The notes under the pieces: model-generated | Seen by the model: only the letters and a program-made list of their open reading frames with translations | The model's database searches: none | What the model was told of the DNA's origin: nothing | Shown: positions 8,556 through 16,188 of the stretch, piece after piece | Layout of the letters: each line of letters opens with the position of its first letter | Numbering within the stretch: the stretch's first letter is position 1 | Program-made: the position numbers and the translations under genes | NCBI RefSeq assembly: GCF_052065835.1 | Contig: NZ_JBQHTG010000004.1 | Location: 124,001-188,000, forward strand | Length of the DNA stretch: 64,000 nucleotides | Direction: 5' to 3' | From: Laedolimicola sp934402125 | Lineage (GTDB): Bacteria; Bacillota; Clostridia; Lachnospirales; Lachnospiraceae

Positions 8556-9302
8556 TTAACTTCTTGCCATACCATCTACACTTAATATAACACCTGTAAT
8601 GTAACTCGCCTCATCTGAAGCAAGAAACACAAACGCATTGGCAATATCTTCTGGCTGTCCAAGACGACACAATGGAATTCTTTCAATCATAGGTTCGATA
8701 ACTTCCTTTGGCACAGCTTTCATCATATCAGTTTCTGTAATCCCAGGTGCAACAGCATTAACACGAATACCTTTAGGTCCTAGTTCTCTTGCTAATGATA
8801 CAGTCAATCCGTTTACTGCAAACTTTGATGCCGGATAAGCAACCCCACTTGGCTGTCCCGAAATACTCACCATGGAAGAAGTTGAAAGAATGACCCCCTT
8901 GCCTCTTGCCACCATACATTCTGCTGCTACACGAGTAGTATTAAATACTCCTTTTACATTTAGGTCAATGACTTTATCAAAAGTCTCCTCTGTATAATCC
9001 ATAAATGAGGTATTTTCTGAAATTCCTGCATTATTTACCAGTATGTCGACACATCCATATTTTTCAGTTACCTCTTTAAAAGCCTTTCTGACTGACTCCA
9101 TGCTTGCCAGATTTGGACTAATTCCAGCAACTATTGCATTGGGATATTTTTCTTTTAATTTATCTACAGCAACATCTGCTGATTCCTGTGAACTTGCTGC
9201 CAACACAACTGAAGCACCTTCCTTCAAGAATTTATCAGCTGTAGCAAATCCTATACCACGACTGCCACCCGTAATGATTGCAACTTTATCTTTTAATCTC
9301 AT
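8556..9302 (-). CDS. Short-chain dehydrogenase/reductase (FabG-like)
   Basis: A 248-residue classical SDR oxidoreductase. It has the NAD(P) motif TGGSRGIG (residues 12-19), NNAG (about 91-94), a catalytic Ser and a YxxxK motif in GVAYPASKFAV, and the C-terminal SYITGVILSVDGMA seen in FabG-type enzymes. Length and pattern would also fit bacterial hydroxysteroid dehydrogenases such as BaiA-like enzymes of gut Clostridia, but the substrate cannot be read from sequence. It is transcribed alone from a promoter with a GTGAT-N3-ATCAC operator, so it probably belongs to the same redox regulon as trxA. Confidence 0.88.
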   Translation of the reverse strand: MRLKDKVAIITGGSRGIGFATADKFLKEGASVVLAASSQESADVAVDKLKEKYPNAIVAGISPNLASMESVRKAFKEVTEKYGCVDILVNNAGISENTSFMDYTEETFDKVIDLNVKGVFNTTRVAAECMVARGKGVILSTSSMVSISGQPSGVAYPASKFAVNGLTVSLARELGPKGIRVNAVAPGITETDMMKAVPKEVIEPMIERIPLCRLGQPEDIANAFVFLASDEASYITGVILSVDGMARS

Positions 9303-9334
9303 TTAGACTACCTCCTTACTTAGTTTGTAGCTAC

Positions 9335-9375
9335 ATTATAAGCAAAAGGTAAATTATTTTCTGTGATATCATCAC
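9335..9375 (-). promoter_or_regulatory. SDR promoter with Crp/Fnr-type operator
   Basis: Operator GTGATATCATCAC (9363-9375) with -10 TATAAT (ATTATA, 9335-9340). The operator centre (9369) is about 41 bp upstream of the predicted start. The sequence just after the -10 (AGCTACAAA) is also shared with the trxA promoter. Confidence 0.65.
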
Positions 9376-9388
9376 AAAATATCGCAAT

Positions 9389-9420
9389 AAAAAACCCTGT
9401 TGCTCACGCACCAGGGTTTT
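9389..9420 (-). terminator. Terminator after the rubredoxin gene
   Basis: Minus strand AAAACCCTG and CAGGGTTTT form the stem, followed by TTTTTTA. It lies between the rubredoxin stop and the SDR promoter. Confidence 0.8.
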
Positions 9421-9456
9421 GGTTTATCCATCCGTATTTAACAAAAGATTAGGCTT

Positions 9457-9615
9457 CTATTCAACTTCTGAAAACTCATCTTTTCCAACATTACATAATG
9501 GGCATTCAAAATCTTCCGGAACATCCTCCCATTTTGTTCCTGGTGCAATACCACCTTCAGGATAACCTTCCTCTTCATCATATTCCCATCCGCAAACGTC
9601 ACATACATATTTCAT
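9457..9615 (-). CDS. Rubredoxin
   Basis: A 52-residue one-iron electron carrier starting MKYVCDVCGWEYDE. The two Cys pairs of the Fe(Cys)4 site, CDVCG and CPLCN, are at the expected positions. AAGGAGG lies 7 nt before the ATG. In anaerobes rubredoxin passes electrons to superoxide reductase and rubrerythrin, both of which are encoded immediately upstream here. The gene ends at 9457 and has its own terminator. Confidence 0.95.
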   Translation of the reverse strand: MKYVCDVCGWEYDEEEGYPEGGIAPGTKWEDVPEDFECPLCNVGKDEFSEVE

Positions 9616-9708
9616 TATTGAATCCTCCTTGTAAAATATTGTTCATTCACACCTATTTTGCTTTTGTATCCTTATTACTCTATAGTATTCGTATGTACAA
9701 AGTTTATT

Positions 9709-10083
9709 TTAACATTTCCATAATCCATGTAAATTGCAGTATGCATATACTTCCTCCACCTGCTCTCCGTCACAAAGACAGAAATCTGCAACCGGCTCCT
9801 GTCCTGGATTTAACTGTTTTCTATAAACGCCCTGATTGGTATTTAATGTAATCCATTCAATAAAGTGTTCTTCAAGCATTGGATGTTTGATTTCTCCAAC
9901 AACAACATGAACCAGATTACCGTCTAGTGTATATACCGGTACATGCTTTTCAACTGCGGCATCTGTTACTCCGGCTTTCAGTTCCGGCATCGGCTCTCCA
10001 CAACAAATTACAGGTACACTTTTGTCTTTTACCTTTTCAATAATGTTTCCACAATGCTTACATACATAATATTTTACTTCCAT
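9709..10083 (-). CDS. dfx: Desulfoferrodoxin (superoxide reductase)
   Basis: A 124-residue two-domain desulfoferrodoxin that reduces superoxide to peroxide without producing oxygen. The N-terminal Dx domain has CKHCGN and CCGEPM for the FeCys4 centre I. The SOR domain has the centre II ligands: His in EKHVPVY, IKHPMLEEHFIEW, and the C-terminal CNLHGLW. It lies 11 nt downstream of the flavoredoxin-rubrerythrin fusion and in one operon with perR. Confidence 0.95.
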   Translation of the reverse strand: MEVKYYVCKHCGNIIEKVKDKSVPVICCGEPMPELKAGVTDAAVEKHVPVYTLDGNLVHVVVGEIKHPMLEEHFIEWITLNTNQGVYRKQLNPGQEPVADFCLCDGEQVEEVYAYCNLHGLWKC

Positions 10084-10094
10084 GTCTATTCCCC

Positions 10095-11276
10095 TTAATA
10101 ATTCTCTTCACGTACTTCAAAATAACTCTGCGGATGATGGCATACCGGGCATACCTCTGGAGCCTTTGTTCCGACTACAATATGTCCACAGTTACGGCAT
10201 TCCCATACCTTCACTTCGCTCTTCTCAAACACCTGAGCAGTTTCAATGTTCTTAAGAAGTGCACGATATCTCTCCTCATGGTGCTTTTCAATTTCTCCTA
10301 CTGCTCTAAATTTTGCTGCAAGCTCAGGGAAACCTTCTTCCTCTGCTGTTTTAGCAAAGCCATCATACATATCTGTCCACTCGTAGTTCTCTCCTTCTGC
10401 AGCAGCAGCTAAGTTTTCTTTTGTATCACCAATTCCTGATAATTCCTTGAACCACATCTTAGCATGCTCTTTCTCATTATCTGCAGTCTTTAAAAACAAT
10501 GCTGACATCTGCTCGTAACCTTCCTTTTTTGCTACAGAAGCAAAAAAGGTATACTTATTTCTTGCCTGTGATTCCCCTGCAAATGCCTCCTGTAAATTCT
10601 TCTCTGTCTGTGTTCCTGCATATTTGTTTGCTGCCATCTCTTTTACCTCCGTTTTCTTTACTACTTTTTCAAAATCTGATGCCGGGTGCTTGCACAAAGG
10701 ACATATAAAGTCATCTGGTAATTCCTCGCCTACATATTCATATCCGCAAATTCTGCAACGCCATATTGTCTGACTGTCCTCTGTTTTTCCAACCTCCTGT
10801 GGCTTAGGCTTAATATTATTCTGATAATAATCATATGTTACTGAAGGAACATTGCTTAAAACTTCCATATCGGTTATCTCACCGATAAACATCGTATGTG
10901 AACCCAAGTCCTCTGTTTTAGTAACTGTCACAGAAATGTATGCATTTGTACCTTCTGTAATATAATAAATACCATTTGTGCCCCTGGCACACTGCTCAAA
11001 TGCTTCAAACTTATTGGTATCTCTTCCTGATTGGAAGCCAAAATGTTTGAACAATTCAAATTGTGCCTTCTGACTTAAGACTGATACAGTAAATTTTCCG
11101 GTTCTTTGAATCATATCATGCGTATAATTTGCCTTATTTACACAGATACTTAACTGGTTTGGTTCCGAAGCTGCCTGAATGGCTGTATTAATGATGCATC
11201 CGTTATCTTTTTCTGCTTCTTTAGCGGTCAATATAAACAGTCCATAACTCAACTTATACATTGCTTTCCTATCCAT
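10095..11276 (-). CDS. Flavoredoxin-rubredoxin-rubrerythrin fusion protein
   Basis: A 393-residue protein in three parts. Residues 1 to about 160 are a flavin-reductase/flavoredoxin domain (YGLFILTAKE, GFQSGRDTNKF). Residues about 170-205 are a rubredoxin domain (CRICGYEYVGEELPDDFICPLC). After a KKTEVKEM linker comes a complete rubrerythrin: a four-helix diiron domain with EAFAGESQARNKY, EKEHAK and EIEKHHEERY, then its own rubredoxin-like tail (CRNCGHIVVG, CPVCHHP). It could carry electrons from NAD(P)H through flavin and rubredoxin to peroxide in one chain. The rubrerythrin part begins MAANKYAGTQTEK, like a free-standing gene, so the fusion may be recent. Its start overlaps the perR stop by 8 nt. 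Confidence 0.9.
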   Translation of the reverse strand: MDRKAMYKLSYGLFILTAKEAEKDNGCIINTAIQAASEPNQLSICVNKANYTHDMIQRTGKFTVSVLSQKAQFELFKHFGFQSGRDTNKFEAFEQCARGTNGIYYITEGTNAYISVTVTKTEDLGSHTMFIGEITDMEVLSNVPSVTYDYYQNNIKPKPQEVGKTEDSQTIWRCRICGYEYVGEELPDDFICPLCKHPASDFEKVVKKTEVKEMAANKYAGTQTEKNLQEAFAGESQARNKYTFFASVAKKEGYEQMSALFLKTADNEKEHAKMWFKELSGIGDTKENLAAAAEGENYEWTDMYDGFAKTAEEEGFPELAAKFRAVGEIEKHHEERYRALLKNIETAQVFEKSEVKVWECRNCGHIVVGTKAPEVCPVCHHPQSYFEVREENY

Positions 11277-11676
11277 GCTGTTCCTCCTTTACCTTCTCCC
11301 TGCATTTCGGGCAAATACCTTTAAATGAAATATCATAATCCACAAATTCAATTCCATGAGTGTTATGAATTCTTTCCAGCAAATCCGGTATTTGATCCAT
11401 ATCCACATCAAAAATTTCACCGCACTTTATACATCTTACATGGTAATGATTTTTCAATATAAAATCAAATCGGTTCGGTCCATCCGGAACTTCAACCTTT
11501 CTTAATGCACCTTCCTCTACCAATATATCAAGATTTCTATATACAGTTCCTTTTCCAATTGTTGGATATGCTTCTTTTATAAATTCATACACTTCATTTA
11601 CCGTAACGTGTCTTCTCATTTCGTATACGGTATTTCTTACAAGATCTTTTTGAATGGTATTTCTCCTGCTTGTCAT
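11269..11676 (-). CDS. perR: PerR/Fur-family peroxide-stress repressor
   Basis: A 135-residue Fur-family metalloregulator. The winged helix holds GKGTVYRNLDILVEEG. The dimerisation domain has the HYHVRCIKCG metal motif and a second CxxC (CPKC) for the structural zinc. Spacing and the first-gene position upstream of peroxide and superoxide detoxification genes favour PerR over Fur or Zur. It heads the operon perR, flavoredoxin-rubrerythrin, dfx. A palindrome upstream of its -35 is a candidate autoregulatory box. Confidence 0.9.
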   Translation of the reverse strand: MTSRRNTIQKDLVRNTVYEMRRHVTVNEVYEFIKEAYPTIGKGTVYRNLDILVEEGALRKVEVPDGPNRFDFILKNHYHVRCIKCGEIFDVDMDQIPDLLERIHNTHGIEFVDYDISFKGICPKCREKVKEEQHG

Positions 11677-11710
11677 TTGTCCTCCTTATTAGGATTAGTT
11701 CTTTATAAAG

Positions 11711-11739
11711 ATTATATACCACTATTGTCCTGTTGTCAA
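11711..11739 (-). promoter_or_regulatory. perR promoter
   Basis: Minus strand TTGACA (11734-11739 as TGTCAA) and TATAAT (11711-11716 as ATTATA) with exactly 17 bp between: a full consensus sigma-A promoter. Confidence 0.85.
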
Positions 11740-11743
11740 TAAA

Positions 11744-11771
11744 ATAGTAATAATTCTCATTATTACTATTT
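11744..11771. promoter_or_regulatory. PerR/Fur-box-like palindrome upstream of perR
   Basis: AATAGTAATAA, centre TTCTCA, TTATTACTATT: a near-perfect 28-bp inverted repeat just upstream of the perR -35 and overlapping the yaaA stop codon. Its AT-rich ATAAT/ATTAT arms resemble PerR and Fur boxes. Part of it recurs in front of the hemerythrin gene. It could also act as a weak terminator for yaaA. Confidence 0.55.
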
Positions 11772-12515
11772 TATTTTGCGTTCAAATACATATTCTGAAT
11801 CTGAAGATAAATCAGACCTAAACGAATATCCGAGTCTGTCAAATTTCTGAATCTCCACCGGATTTTCAATATTATTTTCCGCTATGAATCTGACCATTTC
11901 ACCACGAGCCATCTTGGCATAGGTACCTTTTGTTACCAATTTATCTCCGGATAACTCGCAAAATACAATCGTAATATATCTGTCCTGTGGTGTCAGATAC
12001 TTTTCTATACATTTTGAGTATTCTTTTGATGCAAGATTAATGATAATCCTACTGTCATCGATTACTGAGCGGTATAACAATTCTCCCCAGTACTCATACA
12101 GATTTTTTGCATCTCCAATTCCAACCTTTGCCTGCATTTCAAGACGATAAGGAGTCACACCATCCATTGGTTTTAAAATGCCATAAAACGCAGACAAGAT
12201 TCTTAAATGATTTTGCAAATACTCAAACTGCTGGATTTCAAACACAGATGGTGCCATATATTGAAATGCAATCCCTTCATATGCTAAAACAGCCGGAGTA
12301 AGCCTGTTATAAAGATCCATATTTTCCAATCTGTTAAAGTTCTGCTCTGCAATCTTGTCATTACATTTCCAGATAGTTTTCAGTTCTTCTTTTGATTTGC
12401 TTTTCATCCAGCTTAATACTTCTGCTGTCTTATCAATATAGACAGGCAGTTCAACCGGTGCTAAGTTATCGGTATCTACAATCATCTTTTTTGCAGGTGA
12501 TAAAATAATCTTCAT
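11766..12515 (-). CDS. yaaA: Peroxide-stress protein YaaA
   Basis: A 249-residue YaaA/DUF328 protein starting with the family signature MKIILSPAKKM. Other family blocks are YEGIAFQYM, LRILSAFYGILKPMDGVTPYRLEM and INLASKEYSK. In E. coli YaaA limits free iron under peroxide stress and binds DNA. It overlaps the bcp stop by one base, so the two are cotranscribed. Its place in a peroxide-defence cluster fits the known role. Confidence 0.93.
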   Translation of the reverse strand: MKIILSPAKKMIVDTDNLAPVELPVYIDKTAEVLSWMKSKSKEELKTIWKCNDKIAEQNFNRLENMDLYNRLTPAVLAYEGIAFQYMAPSVFEIQQFEYLQNHLRILSAFYGILKPMDGVTPYRLEMQAKVGIGDAKNLYEYWGELLYRSVIDDSRIIINLASKEYSKCIEKYLTPQDRYITIVFCELSGDKLVTKGTYAKMARGEMVRFIAENNIENPVEIQKFDRLGYSFRSDLSSDSEYVFERKIK

Positions 12516-12970
12516 TATGCCAATTCCTTAAGCATATTTTCAGGATCATCTGCCGCCTTGACTTTATCATTTGCCTTTATAATGATTCCCTGCTCATCAA
12601 TAAGATATGTAGTTCTTACTACACCCATAGATACTTTTCCATAATTTTTCTTTTCTTTCCAGACATCATATGCTTCAATAACTTTACGCTCCGGATCTGC
12701 TAATAGCGTAAATGCTAGTCCGTATTTTTCTTCAAATCTCTTGTGAGACGCTACAGAGTCCTTGCTTACTCCGAGAATAACAGCTCCCTTCTCAGTAAAC
12801 TGTGGATAACGCTCAGAAAAGCCACATGCCTGCTTCGTACATCCTGGTGTATTATCCTTTGGATAAAAATATAAGATCACTTTTTTTCCTGCATAATCGC
12901 TTAATTTATGCACTTCTCCGTTCTGATCCGGCAATTCAAAATCCGGTGCTTTTATTCCTAACTCTAACAT
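12515..12970 (-). CDS. bcp: Thioredoxin-dependent thiol peroxidase Bcp
   Basis: A 151-residue 1-Cys/atypical 2-Cys peroxiredoxin. The peroxidatic Cys lies in FYPKDNTPGCTKQACGF, with the second Cys five residues later as in Bcp/PrxQ enzymes. RTTYLIDEQGII near the C-terminus is the conserved strand. It reduces peroxides using thioredoxin, which is available from trxA in the same island. It is cotranscribed with yaaA. Confidence 0.94.
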   Translation of the reverse strand: MLELGIKAPDFELPDQNGEVHKLSDYAGKKVILYFYPKDNTPGCTKQACGFSERYPQFTEKGAVILGVSKDSVASHKRFEEKYGLAFTLLADPERKVIEAYDVWKEKKNYGKVSMGVVRTTYLIDEQGIIIKANDKVKAADDPENMLKELA

Positions 12971-12973
12971 TTA

Positions 12974-13183
12974 CTATTCCTCCGCTTTTGTATTTTTCAC
13001 CTGTTTTCTTGTTCTTTTATTACCCGAAATCATTTTATGACCAGAATAGACTGCCATAATCATGCATATCAGAGAGCCAAATGCAAAGTATTTGTGTGCT
13101 GCTTTTAACCCTTTATATCCTGTATAAAAAGTTCCAATCATTGTGATTAAAGCTCCTACTGACCAATATTTATGTGCTTTCAT
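12974..13183 (-). CDS. Small membrane protein of unknown function (DUF6219-like)
   Basis: Sixty-nine residues from the ATG at 13183, chosen because GGAGG lies 7 nt upstream; a longer frame begins at 13213 without such a site. It contains two hydrophobic helices (SVGALITMIGTFYTGYKG and FAFGSLICMIMAVYSGHKM) that look like an internal duplication around YxGxK, followed by a basic tail. It is the first gene of the transcript with bcp and yaaA. I do not know its function. Confidence 0.7.
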   Translation of the reverse strand: MKAHKYWSVGALITMIGTFYTGYKGLKAAHKYFAFGSLICMIMAVYSGHKMISGNKRTRKQVKNTKAEE

Positions 13184-13218
13184 GTAATTCCTCCATTTTT
13201 TCAGTGTATTCAATTCTA

Positions 13219-13246
13219 ATTATACGCTACCATATTCCTATGTCAA
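13219..13246 (-). promoter_or_regulatory. Promoter of the small membrane protein-bcp-yaaA operon
   Basis: Minus strand TTGACA (13241-13246) and TATAAT (13219-13224), 16-bp spacing, 36 bp before the chosen start codon. Confidence 0.75.
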
Positions 13247-13362
13247 TTTGATAATAGAGCATTCCTATAAAATTTTTCAAAATATCATTGTCAAAACTAT
13301 GTATTGTTATCCTTTAATTTTTCTTTGAAATAATTGACAAAAAGCTTGCTTTCAGGAAATTA

Positions 13363-13791
13363 CTATTTAATCTCTTTTCCATCTATATATAGTTGAAATT
13401 TATCAGGATTATTGACAACATCATAGTCCTTTCCGTATTCTACAGGTCTATATTCGGCTGTCATTACCGATTCCCCGTCTTCAATATCCTCTTTCCATAA
13501 ATAGATGTTCATATCAATGTTCGTCGCATATCCTCTGTCTGTGGAGAATTTTGTCGAATGAAAAGAATCATCCTTGTACATCTGCAAAAGTTTTCTTGCA
13601 AACGCTTCTCTATCCTCAATATCTTCCCTATTTGCGACCACGGTTATATTTTCATCCCGATTTACAGAAAAAGTTCCAACTACATCTGGTTCGCCTTCTT
13701 TATGATTGGATTCAAATTCCCCCTAAATACTTCCTGCAGCAATTATCAAGATTGCTGTTCCTGAAATTACTGCAATTATCTTTTTCTTCAT
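13363..13791 (-). pseudogene. Secreted/membrane-anchored protein of unknown function with internal amber codon
   Basis: The frame from the ATG at 13791 gives a signal-like N-terminus (MKKKIIAVISGTAILIIAAG). It is interrupted by TAG at codon 23, then continues open as GEFESNHKEGEPDVVGTF to the stop at 13363, about 142 codons in all. The C-terminal 90 residues could be read from an internal start but would lack the export signal. It follows the small gene at 13796, which also carries a nonsense codon. Function unknown. Confidence 0.6.
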
Positions 13792-13795
13792 ATTT

Positions 13796-14008
13796 TTAAT
13801 TTCCTTTTAATTTTTTTACTGCGTAATTGATTACTTCTTCCGGTGTGGGCCTGTCTCCTTTAAGTGTCATTTTCTTTCATTCTTCCTGCACAGCCGGGTC
13901 AGGATTATCAAATCCTGCATCTATGGCTATCTGCATTTCTCTGCGTACTTCTTCTGGTGTTGTGTTATACTTTTCTGCAATCTTCTCATATATAGTTTTC
14001 TCTCTCAT
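13796..14008 (-). pseudogene. Small Spo0A-C-like protein with internal opal codon
   Basis: A 70-codon frame starting MREKTIYEKIAEKYNTTPEEV, a helix-rich small protein of a type common in Lachnospiraceae and sometimes labelled as resembling the sporulation factor Spo0A C-terminal domain. A TGA follows AVQEE, where relatives (as I recall them) have Trp, and the frame then continues KKMTLKGDRPTPEEV to the TAA. The simplest reading is a TGG to TGA mutation. GGAGG precedes the ATG. It is 4 nt upstream of the next broken gene. Confidence 0.6.
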
Positions 14009-14211
14009 TCATTTTCCTCCGATATATAAGTGGAATTATATCTTGTTCTATAAAATCAATTTAACATATTTCTGTTGGCATGAAAAGAGACTTTACAACT
14101 TAAAATTGGATAAAAAGGACAAAAAAAGAAGAGCTGCTTGCTCTTCCCATATAGTAGTAGTAAAATAATATGTCATGCCAGCGCAATATATTACCTAGAA
14201 TATCGCTATAA

Positions 14212-14250
14212 CAGGAAAGGGGCTGCATTTGTGTAACAGCCCCTAGTTTA
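14212..14250 (-). terminator. Terminator after the hemerythrin gene
   Basis: GGGGCTG (14219-14225) and CAGCCCC (14237-14243) form a 7-bp GC stem just past the hemerythrin stop; the minus strand continues TTTCC. Confidence 0.65.
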
Positions 14251-14252
14251 TT

Positions 14253-14687
14253 TTAGCATCGGTCTGGATTTTGTCTCATAAAGATAAATTCTGCCACAGA
14301 GCGGTCGTATGTTTTAATGTGTCCAAACAGCCAGTCGATTACATTTTTCTGTACAAGTTCACTAAACCGATCTGTTGGTCCTTCATACTCCTGAAGGTAT
14401 TCATACAGTTCCTGAATTGTCTTTTTAAACTCTTCATGTCTTTCATAATGTTTTTCACGCTCTGGATAACCGGCTTTTTCCTGAAGTGCTTCTTCTTCTT
14501 TAAAATGAAAGTCAGTATACTCATTAAGATAATCCAGAAGTTTGATCGCTTTTACCTTGCTGTCGCCATTTTGACAGGCAATTACAAAGTTCTGAATACG
14601 GTCAATCAATTCTTTGTGCTGTGTATCGATTGTTTTATTTCCTGTTACTAAATTGTCATCAAAGGTAATGTTTAAATCGTAAGTCAT
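14253..14687 (-). CDS. Bacteriohemerythrin
   Basis: A 144-residue four-helix hemerythrin that binds O2 at a diiron site. Ligand motifs are in order: DTQHKELID, HFKEEE, HYERHEEF and HIKTYD. It probably scavenges or senses oxygen. It is transcribed alone from a TTGACA-17-TATAAT promoter whose flanks share an AT-rich operator-like motif with the perR promoter, suggesting common peroxide or iron control. Confidence 0.93.
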   Translation of the reverse strand: MTYDLNITFDDNLVTGNKTIDTQHKELIDRIQNFVIACQNGDSKVKAIKLLDYLNEYTDFHFKEEEALQEKAGYPEREKHYERHEEFKKTIQELYEYLQEYEGPTDRFSELVQKNVIDWLFGHIKTYDRSVAEFIFMRQNPDRC

Positions 14688-14736
14688 AATTTGACCTCCA
14701 TTTCTTTTATAAATACTTTGTTTCTTGTATATCTGT

Positions 14737-14765
14737 ATTATACATGATAATTATTCTTTTGTCAA
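14737..14765 (-). promoter_or_regulatory. Hemerythrin promoter with PerR/Fur-like flank
   Basis: TTGACA (14760-14765) and TATAAT (14737-14742), 17-bp spacing on the minus strand. Immediately upstream the minus strand reads AATAATAATTACTATTATTG, similar to the half-palindrome upstream of perR, and the spacer contains AATAATTATCAT. Confidence 0.7.
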
Positions 14766-14995
14766 TAATAGTAATTATTATTATTTTCTTTCACACTTAG
14801 CATAAACTGCTATTTGAATTGCACATTTACATATTGTATATATCATGGGAATAGTTTATAAAAAATCTTACTTTTCATTTCCTTCGCTCCATATTTATTA
14901 CTACTTTATGCCACTTATTGCTATTTATTTCTATTTTAGTATATCATTATCTAATTTTATATACAATAGTAAAGTAGCAAAAAAGGAGAATTAGT
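14766..14995. other. AT-rich intergenic stretch
   Basis: Apart from the possible operator next to 14766 I see no gene, RNA or strong terminator here. It marks the change from the redox island to element relics. Confidence 0.5.
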
Positions 14996-15253
14996 ATGAA
15001 AAATAAACCTTATAAAGTTAAAGTATCCGTCTCCCCGGATGAGGATATTATTCAAATAATAAAAGACCTCGCTGAACAGAATGACCGGAATTTCAGTTCC
15101 TATATCAACAAGGTCTTCATATTTATTTTTCACCCTGTACACATTTTATCATTAATCATCGTCTCTTTTGCGTTGCTCCAATTCAAAAGAATAGCTTTTT
15201 TCATATTTGGTAACTGTTCAGTACTTGATCAGTTATGTATACAAAATCCATGA
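14996..15253 (+). pseudogene. Ribbon-helix-helix-like small protein, C-terminus replaced
   Basis: The first 40 residues (MKNKPYKVKVSVSPDEDIIQ, then IIKDLAEQNDRNFSSYINKV) look like a CopG/Arc-type DNA-binding protein as carried by plasmids and conjugative elements, with AAGGAG before the start. From about 15115 the frame becomes hydrophobic and low-complexity (FIFIFHPVHILSLIIV), which looks like a frameshift or a junction with other DNA. Probably a remnant. Confidence 0.45.
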
Positions 15254-15437
15254 GAATCGGACTCACCGATAGAATTTCACACTCCCAAATCATGTTCATA
15301 CGCACTCAGCAGCTAGTACTTTGGGCTGTTCTGAATAGCTACAAAATTTTTATTTATTTTTCTTAACTATAGAACTACACCTGCTACAGGTACAATCCAG
15401 AATATCTTTGAAAGCTGATTTCACGCCAAAATGAAAA

Positions 15438-15472
15438 AGGTGTGTATGGAAAATTTTTTTCCATACACACCT
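15438..15472. terminator. Terminator downstream of the toxin gene
   Basis: GGTGTGTATGG and CCATACACACC form an 11-bp perfect stem around an A/T-rich loop, just beyond the toxin stop codon at 15482. Confidence 0.75.
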
Positions 15473-15481
15473 CACTGGTTT

Positions 15482-15811
15482 TTATTGCTTTGTATAAAGA
15501 TTTAATTGCTTATCAATATTGCGTCCGCCATACATCACACGCAGGATCTCAACTGTTTTCCTGTCTTCATCCGGAATATACAATACCACATAGTTATCTA
15601 CCGGCAATACACGAAGTCCTCGACTTTTCCAGGGCTCCGTTTCATATCTCCGGTATCGTTCCGGCATGGTTTCCAAACTAATGATTTGTTCTTCCAGGCG
15701 TCGAACTTGTCCGGCTGCATTTTCCGGTGCCTGCAATTCAAAAGCAATATATTCATAGACTCCTCTCAAATCAAGCTCCGCCTTCCCCGTCATTTTTACT
15801 TCATATATCAT
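15482..15811 (-). CDS. RelE/ParE-family toxin
   Basis: A 109-residue RelE/ParE-superfamily toxin: a compact fold with the conserved C-terminal basic and aromatic residues (YVVLYIPDEDRKTVEILRVMYGGRNID). RelE-type members cleave ribosome-bound mRNA and ParE-type members poison gyrase; sequence alone does not settle which. It overlaps the antitoxin stop by 4 nt (ATGA), the usual translational coupling of such pairs. Confidence 0.88.
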   Translation of the reverse strand: MIYEVKMTGKAELDLRGVYEYIAFELQAPENAAGQVRRLEEQIISLETMPERYRRYETEPWKSRGLRVLPVDNYVVLYIPDEDRKTVEILRVMYGGRNIDKQLNLYTKQ

Positions 15812-16116
15812 AAGCCATAATCCTTACGTATCGCATCAAATACTTCTCTTGCATTTTTTGTGCGTCCCGCCTGCACATCTGCATATCCCTTTTCCAATTC
15901 TTCATGGAACTCTGCTTCCGATAATGCGCTGATATCAACAGGTCTTGCAGATGGAATTTTTACTTCAAACGGAAGCCCTCTCTGTAAGATAATCTGTTTA
16001 TAAAACATATTGATTGCATTAGAAGCCGGAATTCCAAGGGTAGATAAAATGCTTTCCGCCTGCTCTTTCACATCCGGTTCTATTCTCGCATATAAATTCG
16101 CTGATTTTGCTGCCAT
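15808..16116 (-). CDS. RelB/DinJ-family antitoxin
   Basis: About 102 residues from the ATG at 16116, preceded by AAAGGAG; an earlier in-frame Met (16179) lacks a ribosome site. The N-terminal ribbon-helix-helix (NLYARIEPDVKEQAESILSTLG, in part) followed by PASNAINMFYKQIILQRGLP is typical of DinJ. The C-terminal half wraps the toxin in this family. RelB/DinJ proteins normally bind their own promoter. Confidence 0.9.
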   Translation of the reverse strand: MAAKSANLYARIEPDVKEQAESILSTLGIPASNAINMFYKQIILQRGLPFEVKIPSARPVDISALSEAEFHEELEKGYADVQAGRTKNAREVFDAIRKDYGL

Positions 16117-16188
16117 ATAGAATGTCTCCTTTCTTATGCTGTATTTTCTTCTACCCTTATTATACGCAAATGTCCGCACAACAGCAAG

